Positions 6,312 through 11,813 of a DNA stretch of 11,813 bases are shown here, one piece after another. A program made the translations under genes and the position numbers. The notes under the pieces are model-generated. The model saw only the letters and a list, made by a program, of their open reading frames with translations. It did not search any database and had not been told where the DNA came from. Numbering within the stretch: position 1 is the first letter of the stretch; each line of letters opens with the position of its first letter. The stretch spans positions 1 to 11,813 of the forward strand of contig PWSL01000028.1 in assembly GCA_003563255.1 (NCBI GenBank), written 5' to 3'. This stretch comes from Desulfonatronospira sp. (lineage in GTDB: Bacteria; Desulfobacterota; Desulfovibrionia; Desulfovibrionales; Desulfonatronovibrionaceae).

Positions 6312-8457
6312 TCTCTTTTTCCTCCAGAAATCCGAAATGCTGCATTCCTTCGATTATTCCTCTGGCAAAGTGATCATTGGCAAAATAGATGTTTGCCGTT
6401 ACAGGCAGTTTTCTCAGTTCCTGGCTGTAATTGCCCACAATCACAGCCAGCATGCTGCCCAAAAGCATCTCCCGGTCATTGCCCGAGTCCCCTGCCACCA
6501 GGACCTTTTTCATATCCACACCCCATTTCATGCACAGATATCTGACGGCCAGTCCCTTGGAGGCCCTGACCGGCAGAAAATCCAGGAACTGATTATGCGA
6601 ATGGATCATCTTGGCATGCAGGTCGTGCTGGCGCAGAAGCTTGCGCACGTGTCGAGCCCCGGGATATTTTCCGGGGGTATAATTATAGCTCAGTTTGAAC
6701 TCCCTCTGGTTTTCCTGGACCTGCATTTCCACTCCCGGCACCTCCTTCATGACCTCTGCAATGGCCCCCGGATTCCAGCGATAGGCGATATGTCTGCTCC
6801 AGGCATGGTCTTTAAGTATATTCGGCCCGTAGTATATTTCGCTGCCTACTGAGGTAATGAGTATATCCGGAACCGGCACGTTTTCCCTGGCCAGGATATT
6901 CAGTGTGCTTTCCAGGCTTCTGCCCGTGGCCACCCCGAAAACCAGTTCTTCCTGCATCCTGCTCATGACCTCCAGAAGCTCTCTGACCCCATTCCTGTCT
7001 CCCAGCAGGGTGTTGTCTATGTCCGTAATCAGGACTTTTTCCGCCACAGGAAGCTTGCTCTTGATAATGGGCAGTTTGGGCTCTTCATCCTTTCTGCGGG
7101 GACGCAGCTTCTGGATCTCGCGCATATAGGTCTTTGTATGGGCATGCCAGGAAAAATATTTTTTGACCCCTAGTATGCCGGCCCTGGAATGGGCTTTCCA
7201 GTTTTCTTTATCGTTTATCAGGGACAAAAGAGCCTTGACCATGGCCTCTTTATCCAGGGGATCGATAAGCACGCCGTTGGCGCATTTACCGATGATTTCC
7301 CTGGGCCCTCCATCATCGGTGGCCACCAGGGGCAGTCCGGTAGCACCTGCTTCAATGAGCGTCAACCCGAAAGGCTCGGTCATAGCTGGATTGACAAACA
7401 CCCCCTGTCTTCTCACAGCGTATCGGTACAGCTCCGGAACGTCGTCTGCTGCATGCTTTTTGGGGTATGCTGCCTGACCGTAAAGATCATGTTTGTCCAC
7501 CAGCATCAAAATCCTGGTCAGCACTCTTCTGGTTCCTTTATCCATTTTGTTTATATCTTCCCGGTTGCCGGCAATTATTACCAGGTTTGCAGACTCGCGC
7601 AGTTCAGGACTTTCTCCGAAGGCCTCCACCAGCGTGGTGATATTTTTGCGCTCGTCCGGCCGGGAAAGAGCCAGAATCATCGGCTTGTTTGGCTTCTGCA
7701 GAAACCTGTCCAGCTCAAAGGCTATATCCGGTTTTTTTTGATCCGATTTGTATGGATAAAAACGATCCAGGTCTATTCCTGGAGGAATAATCCTCATCCT
7801 CCTGGGATGATAGTTTTCATACTCCCTGTACTGCTCATCGCGCTCCTGCGCTGTACTGGTGATTACCAGGGAAGCGTTGCCCAGGGACACTTCTTCCGCC
7901 TCGATCCTGGTGGACATGTTGTACCTGGATTCTATGGTAGCCTCGTTTCGGCCATGTTCCAGCAGGCGCTCCATTTTAATTCGGCCCAGAGAATGTCCGG
8001 TGAAGATCAGGGGCACCCCCAGATGCTGGGCCAGTTTCGACCCGGCCAGGCCGGCATCGGCATAATGCCCGTGGATTATATCCGGCACCATGCCCACCCG
8101 CCTGAAGTACTGCAGGGCTTTGTCCGTGAACTCATCCAGGTAGGGCCAGAGCACCTCCTTGCGCAGGTACCTCTTGGGGCCGAACTCTATGCGCACGATA
8201 TTGGCCTTGTCCCCCAGCTTTTCGATGTTTTTGCCGTAACTGCTGTCCACCTTGGAATCCAGGACCTTCCTGGTAAGCAGGTCCACCCTGGCCACTCTGG
8301 GGTTTTTGCCCAGGGCCCTGGCCAGTTCCACTACATACTTGACCTGACCGCCCGTGTCCGAATCACGGCCCAGTTCCATGTCCGCCCCCCGCACCAGGCC
8401 GTGAATGCTGAGGTGCACCAGGTAAAGACCTTCTTTGCGGCGTCTTATATTCTTCAT
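6298..8457 (-). CDS. Sucrose-phosphate synthase fused to sucrose-phosphatase
   Basis: A two-domain protein of 719 aa. The N-terminal GT-B glycosyltransferase (about 10-455) makes sucrose 6-phosphate from NDP-glucose and fructose 6-phosphate: HGL (19-21), GRDSDTGGQ (30-38), GHYADAG (130-136), TGHSLG (153-158), R266/K271 in SRPDERKN and E-x7-E at E361/E369 ([11 protein letters not shown]). The C-terminal HAD domain (about 472-712) has every catalytic motif of sucrose-phosphatase: DIDNT (479-483), T511 in [13 protein letters not shown] (537-544), FKLSYN (587-592), K634, and GDSGND (656-661). In some cyanobacterial SPS proteins this domain is degenerate; here it looks active, so one polypeptide could yield free sucrose. 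A GGAGG (8463-8467) lies 5 nt before the ATG. The stop codon lies inside the sucrose synthase gene. The spacer upstream is rich in repeats. Confidence 0.94.
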   Translation of the reverse strand: MKNIRRRKEGLYLVHLSIHGLVRGADMELGRDSDTGGQVKYVVELARALGKNPRVARVDLLTRKVLDSKVDSSYGKNIEKLGDKANIVRIEFGPKRYLRKEVLWPYLDEFTDKALQYFRRVGMVPDIIHGHYADAGLAGSKLAQHLGVPLIFTGHSLGRIKMERLLEHGRNEATIESRYNMSTRIEAEEVSLGNASLVITSTAQERDEQYREYENYHPRRMRIIPPGIDLDRFYPYKSDQKKPDIAFELDRFLQKPNKPMILALSRPDERKNITTLVEAFGESPELRESANLVIIAGNREDINKMDKGTRRVLTRILMLVDKHDLYGQAAYPKKHAADDVPELYRYAVRRQGVFVNPAMTEPFGLTLIEAGATGLPLVATDDGGPREIIGKCANGVLIDPLDKEAMVKALLSLINDKENWKAHSRAGILGVKKYFSWHAHTKTYMREIQKLRPRRKDEEPKLPIIKSKLPVAEKVLITDIDNTLLGDRNGVRELLEVMSRMQEELVFGVATGRSLESTLNILARENVPVPDILITSVGSEIYYGPNILKDHAWSRHIAYRWNPGAIAEVMKEVPGVEMQVQENQREFKLSYNYTPGKYPGARHVRKLLRQHDLHAKMIHSHNQFLDFLPVRASKGLAVRYLCMKWGVDMKKVLVAGDSGNDREMLLGSMLAVIVGNYSQELRKLPVTANIYFANDHFARGIIEGMQHFGFLEEKENDRY
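6312..6330 (-). promoter_or_regulatory. Ribosome binding site of sucrose synthase, outside its 14-bp gene overlap
   Basis: Reading the minus strand, GGAGGA stands about 9 nt before the sucrose synthase ATG and lies within codons for the last residues of the SPS/SPP protein. Ribosomes finishing the upstream gene would pass this site just before stopping at 6298-6300, the classic setting for coupled translation. Confidence 0.7.
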
Positions 8458-8481
8458 ATATTCCTCCGGGTTTTAACCACC

Positions 8482-8504
8482 AGCGCGGACTGTGCCCGCA
8501 ACCC
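8482..8504. repeat. Diverged copy of the left-end GC palindrome
   Basis: On the minus strand this reads GGGTTGCGGGCACAGTCCGC, closely matching the + strand at 109-129. GCGGGC pairs with GTCCGC (one G-T wobble) around ACA. It lies in the 5' leader of the SPS/SPP gene, about 15 nt upstream of its ribosome binding site. Confidence 0.5.
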
Positions 8505-8515
8505 AAAATAATGCA

Positions 8516-8545
8516 GTGCTCTTATCCCCATTGGGACTGTAGCAC
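8516..8545. other. Symmetrical interrupted hairpin in the sps leader
   Basis: GTGCT (8516-8520) pairs with AGCAC (8541-8545), and TCCC (8525-8528) pairs with GGGA (8533-8536), with a symmetrical 4x4 internal loop between the two stems and a 4-nt tip. The symmetry suggests a real structure in the transcript, though the stems are short. Confidence 0.4.
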
Positions 8546-8563
8546 ATATTTTATCTGTTTATT

Positions 8564-8679
8564 GTTTCCACGCTCTGCGTGGGAACATCTTCCGGACGCT
8601 CCGCGTCCACCAATAATCCAGCACTCACTTTGGCTGGTGCCGCAAGAACTAATCGTTACCAGGCTGGAGCCTGGGAACG
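8564..8679. repeat. Cluster of REP-like palindromes between fruK and sps
   Basis: Four inverted repeats follow one another. (1) 8564-8573 pairs with 8577-8586 around TCT (10 bp, one wobble; TTTCCACGC-TCT-GCGTGGGAA). (2) GGACGC (8594-8599) pairs with GCGTCC (8603-8608). (3) CCAGC (8618-8622) pairs with GCTGG (8633-8637). (4) 8654-8665 pairs with 8668-8679, giving a 12-bp arm with one mismatch around an AGGCTGGAGCCT core. The first and last look like the TTCCCACGCT...AGCGTGGGAA type repeats that I remember as abundant in deltaproteobacteria and cyanobacteria. No gene is in this stretch. Confidence 0.65.
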
Positions 8680-8685
8680 AGAGGT

Positions 8686-8744
8686 AACCAGGAACGAAGA
8701 ACCAGGAACCAGGAACGAAGAACCAGGAACCAGAACCAGGAACC
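8686..8744. repeat. Short tandem repeat of AACCAGG-based units
   Basis: Two perfect, adjacent copies of a 21-bp unit (8686-8706 and 8707-8727), itself built from AACCAGG, AACGAAG and AACCAGG heptads, are followed by a partial third run of AACCAG/AACCAGG (8728-8744). The heptad rhythm suggests growth by slippage. It contains no spacers and so is not a CRISPR. It lies 44 bp downstream of the fruK stop. Confidence 0.8.
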
Positions 8745-8788
8745 GATTATTAAGACCAACATGTTTGTTTGAAATATCCACTAAGCGC

Positions 8789-9694
8789 CTAATAATCCAC
8801 CAGCCTGCTGTAAAATCCCCTGTCATCCGGCACCGCCCCCTGGATAGTGCATAGCCTTGCCGCTGTTTGTACAGCTGAATGCATAATCCGCTCCCAGGAC
8901 CAGTTTCTGCAGAGGCCCAGCATAAATACTGCGCTGAATGAGTCTCCGGCTCCTACCGAGTCCTTAAACCCGTGCACTTCAGGAGCGGCGGCAAAAAGAG
9001 GCCGGCCCTCACTGGGGAAAAACATGGCCCCCCGGCTGCCCATAGTCAGCACCAGTCCTTGCAGCCGGCAGCGTTCCTGAACCGCTCTGCCCATGTTTTC
9101 AACACCCTCTTCCCGGAACCCCAGAATCCCGGCCACCCTGTCCAACTCCTCCAGGTTGACCTTCAGGTAGTTACACCAGGTCAGGATATCCCTGATAAGC
9201 TCCGGGCTCCACCACGGATCCCTCAGATTGATGTCGCAGAATACCGTCTGCAGGCTTTTTTTCGCCAGGGAGTAAAGTGTCCTGGAGGATCTGGGACTTC
9301 TGGCCGCCAGGGTACCGTGATAAAACAGAGTTCTGCCCACCTGCAGAGCCTCCAGTGAATCCACGGCTTCTATGCGATCGAATGCCGCGTCTTCTTTGAT
9401 CTCGTAGCTGGGTTCATTGTCGTGGAACTTCACCAGCACCCTGCCGGTTGGTTTTTCTGGATCCACCTGCAGTCCACCAGTATCCATGCCCCATTCCTGC
9501 ATCTGCAGCCGGACTTCCTGCCCGGCATCGTCGTTGCCCACTCTGCTGACAAAAAAGGGATCCAGACTCATTCCCCGCAGATGGCGTGCAACATTAAAGG
9601 GTGCTCCGCCTATTACCCTGGACTGGTCCGGAAAGATATCAAAAAGGACCTCACCAAATACCTGAATTCTGTCATAATTCACTTTCTGCTCCAC
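8789..9694 (-). CDS. PfkB-family sugar kinase, probably fructokinase
   Basis: Likely phosphorylates fructose to fructose 6-phosphate in the cytoplasm, supplying the SPS reaction and removing fructose released by sucrose synthase. The 301-aa product has the ribokinase fold marks: GEVLFDIFPD (14-23), the first PfkB signature region IGGAPFNVARHL (28-39), DINLRDPWW (154-162), TMGSRGAMFF (217-226) and the second signature DSVGAGDSF (245-253) with D251 as catalytic base and the GAG anion hole before it. The start is GTG, supported by AAGGAG 7 nt upstream. The gene starts 19 bp after the hypothetical gene, so the two are probably cotranscribed, and is separated from SPS/SPP by a 331-bp repeat-filled spacer. 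Substrate specificity is inferred from context; other hexose or nucleoside specificity within PfkB cannot be excluded. Confidence 0.88.
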   Translation of the reverse strand: MEQKVNYDRIQVFGEVLFDIFPDQSRVIGGAPFNVARHLRGMSLDPFFVSRVGNDDAGQEVRLQMQEWGMDTGGLQVDPEKPTGRVLVKFHDNEPSYEIKEDAAFDRIEAVDSLEALQVGRTLFYHGTLAARSPRSSRTLYSLAKKSLQTVFCDINLRDPWWSPELIRDILTWCNYLKVNLEELDRVAGILGFREEGVENMGRAVQERCRLQGLVLTMGSRGAMFFPSEGRPLFAAAPEVHGFKDSVGAGDSFSAVFMLGLCRNWSWERIMHSAVQTAARLCTIQGAVPDDRGFYSRLVDY

Positions 9695-9713
9695 CTGGTT
9701 GCTCCTTCAGTGC

Positions 9714-10238
9714 TTAATCCTGCTGCATCCACTCCCTGATGCGTCTGCACTCCTGGATCCATTCCGGGGACAGGCGAAGGCCGAGAAATTCCCTGTACAA
9801 CTCATCAGTAAAATACATGGCCCTCTCCAGCAGGTACATTTTCTCCAGAAAAATCCCGTCCGGGTCATCTCCGTCCTGGGCCTGGGTATCCATTTTGGGC
9901 GTTTTGAGTCCATTAAAAGAAAACATGGAAGCATCCAGCTGCATGCTCCAGGAGTTGCTGTCCTCTTCCATTGTGACTTTGGCCTGGACCACCTTTTTGC
10001 CGCTTCGAAGTCCCTGCTTGGCCTCCTGAAGCCTGGACATCATGCCGGTACACACCGCCTTTTCAAGACTTTCGCCGACACCACCCTCCACCACTATCCT
10101 CTGTCCGATATAAATGGCGAAATCCTCGTCCTCACTGGTTTTGAAAACGTGGTTCTGTGCTTCGCTTTTAAACCAAAGCCAGGTTAAAAAATCCTGCCCC
10201 AGTACTGCATCCTTTTCCTGTGCCAGCTGTAAATCCAT
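9714..10238 (-). CDS. Conserved-looking protein of unknown function
   Basis: I cannot name this gene with confidence. From the ATG at 10238 it encodes 174 aa, soluble, with no signal peptide or membrane segment and only one Cys in the first half (C63). Visible features are the aromatic motif LGQDFLTWLWFKSE (13-26), an acidic turn TSEDED, the stretch IVVEGGVGESLEKAV (48-62), RSGKKVVQAKV (78-88), and a predicted helical tail FLEKMYLLERAMYFTDELY (130-148). The FLTWLW motif faintly recalls RdgC-like recombination-associated proteins of deltaproteobacteria, but that is only a recollection. An AAAGGGA site precedes the chosen ATG; an upstream TTG at 10289 would add 17 unlikely residues. It lies 19 bp before the fructokinase and 172 bp after tilS, with a possible own promoter. 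Confidence 0.72.
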   Translation of the reverse strand: MDLQLAQEKDAVLGQDFLTWLWFKSEAQNHVFKTSEDEDFAIYIGQRIVVEGGVGESLEKAVCTGMMSRLQEAKQGLRSGKKVVQAKVTMEEDSNSWSMQLDASMFSFNGLKTPKMDTQAQDGDDPDGIFLEKMYLLERAMYFTDELYREFLGLRLSPEWIQECRRIREWMQQD

Positions 10239-10363
10239 ATTCTTATCCCTTTGTATCTGTTTTGCACTTTGCATGTCGCATGGCCTCAAGCACGTAGGCT
10301 TAAGGTCCGGAGGGGGACTGGCTCTCTGCGCACTAATATCACCTGAATCCGTAAAGTTGATTT

Positions 10364-10393
10364 TTTATGGGTTACGGGCAAGGTCCATATCAA
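10364..10393 (-). promoter_or_regulatory. Candidate promoter for the hypothetical gene-fruK unit
   Basis: On the minus strand TTGATA (10393-10388, 5/6 to -35 consensus) is followed after 18 nt by CATAAA (10369-10364, 4/6 to -10 consensus). It lies between the end of tilS and the start of the hypothetical gene, leaving a leader of about 120 nt. No clear terminator for tilS is visible in the same gap, so readthrough from tilS is also possible. Confidence 0.3.
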
Positions 10394-10410
10394 TGTCTTA
10401 ATCCTGAGCC

Positions 10411-11442
10411 TTACCTCCTCTGCCCTCCTGCGCTTAAAACCAGCCCGAATTCTATACCCTCCCTGCTGATCACCCCTTCCTTGTTTCCAGGAAACTGCAC
10501 CCTGGAACCGGTTTTTTTCTTTTTCCACAGCTCATCAAGCTTAAAAATATTCTGTACCAGTGCCTGGCCCGGTCCCAGATTCTCCAGAGTCTTTTTGTAC
10601 CACCTTAACCTGACTGCCTTGTGCATTCCTGCCAAAGTTTTGCCGGAAAGCAGCGTTCCCTGGCGGCTGGTTTTATCAGCGTCGGCCAGGGTGTGCTCCC
10701 AGTAATCTGCATCAACCCTGCCCAGCCTCCATATGCCGGCTACGGAGCTTAGAAAATCAGGGTTTATGGATTCAAACTCCGGAACCATGGACATTCTGAT
10801 CCTGTTGCGCAGGAAAACCGGATCTCTGTTTGTGGCGTCCAGCACATAATCCTGGCCTATGGCCTCCAGAAAATCCAAAATGTTTTTTTTGGGGGTCAGC
10901 AGAAAAGGCCTTAATATCCGTCTTTCCGGCACATAGGCCCTCATTCCTGCCAGTCCCGGCCACCCTGCACCCCTTTGAAGCCGCATGAGGAGATCTTCAG
11001 CCAGATCGTTCAGATGATGCCCGGTCAGAATATAATCCGCTCCGATCCTTGCTGCAAGACCACCCAGATATCTGTAGCGTAACCTGCGGGCGGTTTCTTC
11101 CAGACCTCTCCCTCGCTTTTGGGCCAGCTTGCCTGCATTGCTTCTGCCCAGGTAAAAGTCCATACCCAGTTCGGTACAGGTATTCTGCACCAGGGCTATG
11201 TCCTGGAACACCTCCCGGCGCAGGCCGTGATCCAGGTAGGCTGCTGCCACTTTCATATTCAGGCCGGGACCCAGGAAATGCATAACCCGCAAAAGGGCCG
11301 CAGAATCCGGTCCCCCTGAGAATGCTGTCAGGACCTTCTTGCCTTCCAGACTTACCTCGGCCTCCCGGTGTACAAAAGAAGACACCTGCAGGCAGAAATG
11401 AGCCCACTTTGCCGGCAGTTCCTGCAATAATCTATAGAGCAT
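10411..11442 (-). CDS. tilS: tRNA(Ile)-lysidine synthase TilS
   Basis: TilS attaches lysine to C34 of tRNA-Ile(CAU) using ATP, changing both its codon reading (AUA) and its charging; it is essential in most bacteria. The 343-aa product carries the PP-loop AFSGGPDSAALL with SGGPDS at 42-47, then AAYLDHGLRRE (67-77), LEETARRLRYRYL (114-126), TGHHLNDLAEDLLMRLQRG (140-158), LRPFLL (177-182) and DATNRDPVFLRNRIR (202-216), which match the N-type ATPase and family-specific segments in order. The C-terminal part (about 220-343) is less conserved and lacks an obvious full-length tRNA-binding domain, as in shorter TilS forms. No Shine-Dalgarno is seen before the ATG. The leader is AT-rich with a candidate promoter. 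Confidence 0.94.
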   Translation of the reverse strand: MLYRLLQELPAKWAHFCLQVSSFVHREAEVSLEGKKVLTAFSGGPDSAALLRVMHFLGPGLNMKVAAAYLDHGLRREVFQDIALVQNTCTELGMDFYLGRSNAGKLAQKRGRGLEETARRLRYRYLGGLAARIGADYILTGHHLNDLAEDLLMRLQRGAGWPGLAGMRAYVPERRILRPFLLTPKKNILDFLEAIGQDYVLDATNRDPVFLRNRIRMSMVPEFESINPDFLSSVAGIWRLGRVDADYWEHTLADADKTSRQGTLLSGKTLAGMHKAVRLRWYKKTLENLGPGQALVQNIFKLDELWKKKKTGSRVQFPGNKEGVISREGIEFGLVLSAGGQRR

Positions 11443-11461
11443 ATTAACTTGAGAGCAAAAT

Positions 11462-11491
11462 ATTATCAGTTAATTGTTAACATTACAGCAA
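11462..11491 (-). promoter_or_regulatory. Candidate tilS promoter with palindromic spacer
   Basis: On the minus strand TTGCTG (11491-11486) and GATAAT (11467-11462, 5/6 to -10) are 18 nt apart, 20 nt before the tilS ATG. The spacer contains a perfect inverted repeat GTTAA-TTG-TTAAC (11469-11481), a position where a repressor could act. The -35 is weak. The short leader explains little about translation, since no ribosome site is evident. Confidence 0.35.
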
Positions 11492-11526
11492 AACATAATC
11501 ACTCTCCGGTCTATGGCACAAGGCCA

Positions 11527-11539
11527 GGGGACTGTCCCC
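11527..11539. repeat. REP-like palindrome GGGGAC-T-GTCCCC
   Basis: A perfect 6-1-6 inverted repeat in the gene-free region upstream of tilS. This core is one I know as a frequent dispersed intergenic repeat. It pairs in type with the GGGGACAGGCACC-like palindrome at 145-165 near the other end of the window. Confidence 0.6.
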
Positions 11540-11598
11540 GCTAAGTAATGATTATGCAGCTTCACAAAATATCGCGTCTGTACATTAGTGGCTTACTC

Positions 11599-11651
11599 CT
11601 GAAACCCTGTCACAAAAAACAAGAAAAATTTGAGCCATGACAGGGGTTCAG
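11599..11651. repeat. Long inverted repeat with 14-nt arms
   Basis: CTGAAACCCTGTCA (11599-11612) pairs with TGACAGGGGTTCAG (11638-11651): 13 pairs and one internal A-G mismatch around a 25-nt, A-rich loop. The flanks carry no gene I believe in. It may be another dispersed repeat or a small structured RNA; nothing in the loop marks a known RNA family. Confidence 0.65.
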
Positions 11652-11722
11652 TACTTGGCACTGGGACTGTTTCATTTTTGGACACTAAGCTCAGGTGCTC
11701 CCCCGCCGCGCAAGCGGCTGAT

Positions 11723-11813
11723 GCCTTTTCCTTGCGGGTTCTTATTCCCGCAAGGAAAAAACATGCTTCTTCAATCTCTTTTATCTGTGTCAATCTGTGT
11801 GATCTGTGGGCTA
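11723..11813. repeat. 91-bp direct repeat, right copy
   Basis: Identical to positions 1-91, including the 13-bp hairpin (11726-11738 with 11747-11759) and the three ATCTGTG words. It runs to the last base of the window, so its natural end cannot be seen. See the left copy for structure. Confidence 0.95.

Larger units (their letters stand above)
11443..11722. other. Gene-free repeat mosaic upstream of tilS
   Basis: Apart from the candidate tilS promoter, this stretch holds only structure: the GGGGAC palindrome, the 14-nt-arm inverted repeat, and GCCGC-GCAA-GCGGC (11705-11718), a 5-bp stem with a GNRA-type tetraloop placed 4 bp before the terminal repeat. A 66-codon minus-strand frame (11793-11593) runs through these repeats and I do not regard it as a gene. 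Confidence 0.6.

Noticed and set aside
7189..8511. 440-codon plus-strand frame opposite the SPS/SPP gene
   Set aside because: Long but antisense to a clearly functional gene; the product shows no domain or sensible composition, and the frame exists because the opposite strand is constrained by coding.
8686..8744. Possible CRISPR array
   Set aside because: The 21-bp units are directly adjacent with no spacers, and no cas gene is present.
11593..11793. 66-codon minus-strand frame near the right end
   Set aside because: It is made of the inverted repeat and the terminal 91-bp repeat, has no good start context and looks like translated repeat DNA.
1..11813. Composite transposon or plasmid bounded by the 91-bp repeats
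   Set aside because: No transposase, integrase, relaxase or replication gene lies inside, no target-site duplication can be judged, and the cargo includes normally essential chromosomal genes.

Overview
The window looks like chromosomal DNA of a Gram-negative deltaproteobacterium, most likely a Desulfovibrionales-type organism and plausibly a halophile. This rests on protein style (Lgt, TilS, the ZnuABC set), moderate GC, intergenic REP-like palindromes of kinds I associate with such genomes, and a complete sucrose synthesis cluster of the kind halophiles use to make a compatible solute. The species cannot be fixed from the sequence alone.

Layout. Positions 1-283 hold a 91-bp repeat that recurs exactly at the other end of the window, two small palindromes and a candidate promoter/operator region. 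Positions 284-3897 (+ strand) hold znuA, znuC, znuB and lgt: a zinc ABC importer whose binding protein has a very His-rich loop, then prolipoprotein diacylglyceryl transferase. The sucrose genes converge on lgt from the minus strand. Read 5' to 3' on the minus strand, the right-hand part is tilS (11442-10411), a conserved-looking protein of unknown function (10238-9714), a PfkB-family fructokinase (9694-8789), a 331-bp repeat-rich spacer, a sucrose-phosphate synthase fused to a sucrose-phosphatase domain (8457-6298), and sucrose synthase (6311-3930), which overlaps the previous gene by 14 bp. Positions 11443-11813 carry no convincing gene, only hairpins, a candidate tilS promoter and the second copy of the 91-bp repeat.

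How the genes work together. The fused synthase/phosphatase can take NDP-glucose and fructose 6-phosphate to free sucrose in one polypeptide. Sucrose synthase can cleave sucrose reversibly to NDP-glucose and fructose. Fructokinase returns fructose to fructose 6-phosphate. The three genes therefore form a closed sucrose turnover module, probably for osmoadaptation. The zinc importer, lgt and tilS are housekeeping functions.

Most notable points: the exact 91-bp terminal repeat, which may make this stretch look circular when it probably is not; complete HAD phosphatase motifs in the SPS fusion; loss of the plant-type Q...N nucleotide-preference residues in sucrose synthase; the repeat-packed spacer inside the sucrose cluster; and a perfect 7-1-7 palindrome upstream of znuA. 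I found no clearly new defence, mobile or RNA system.
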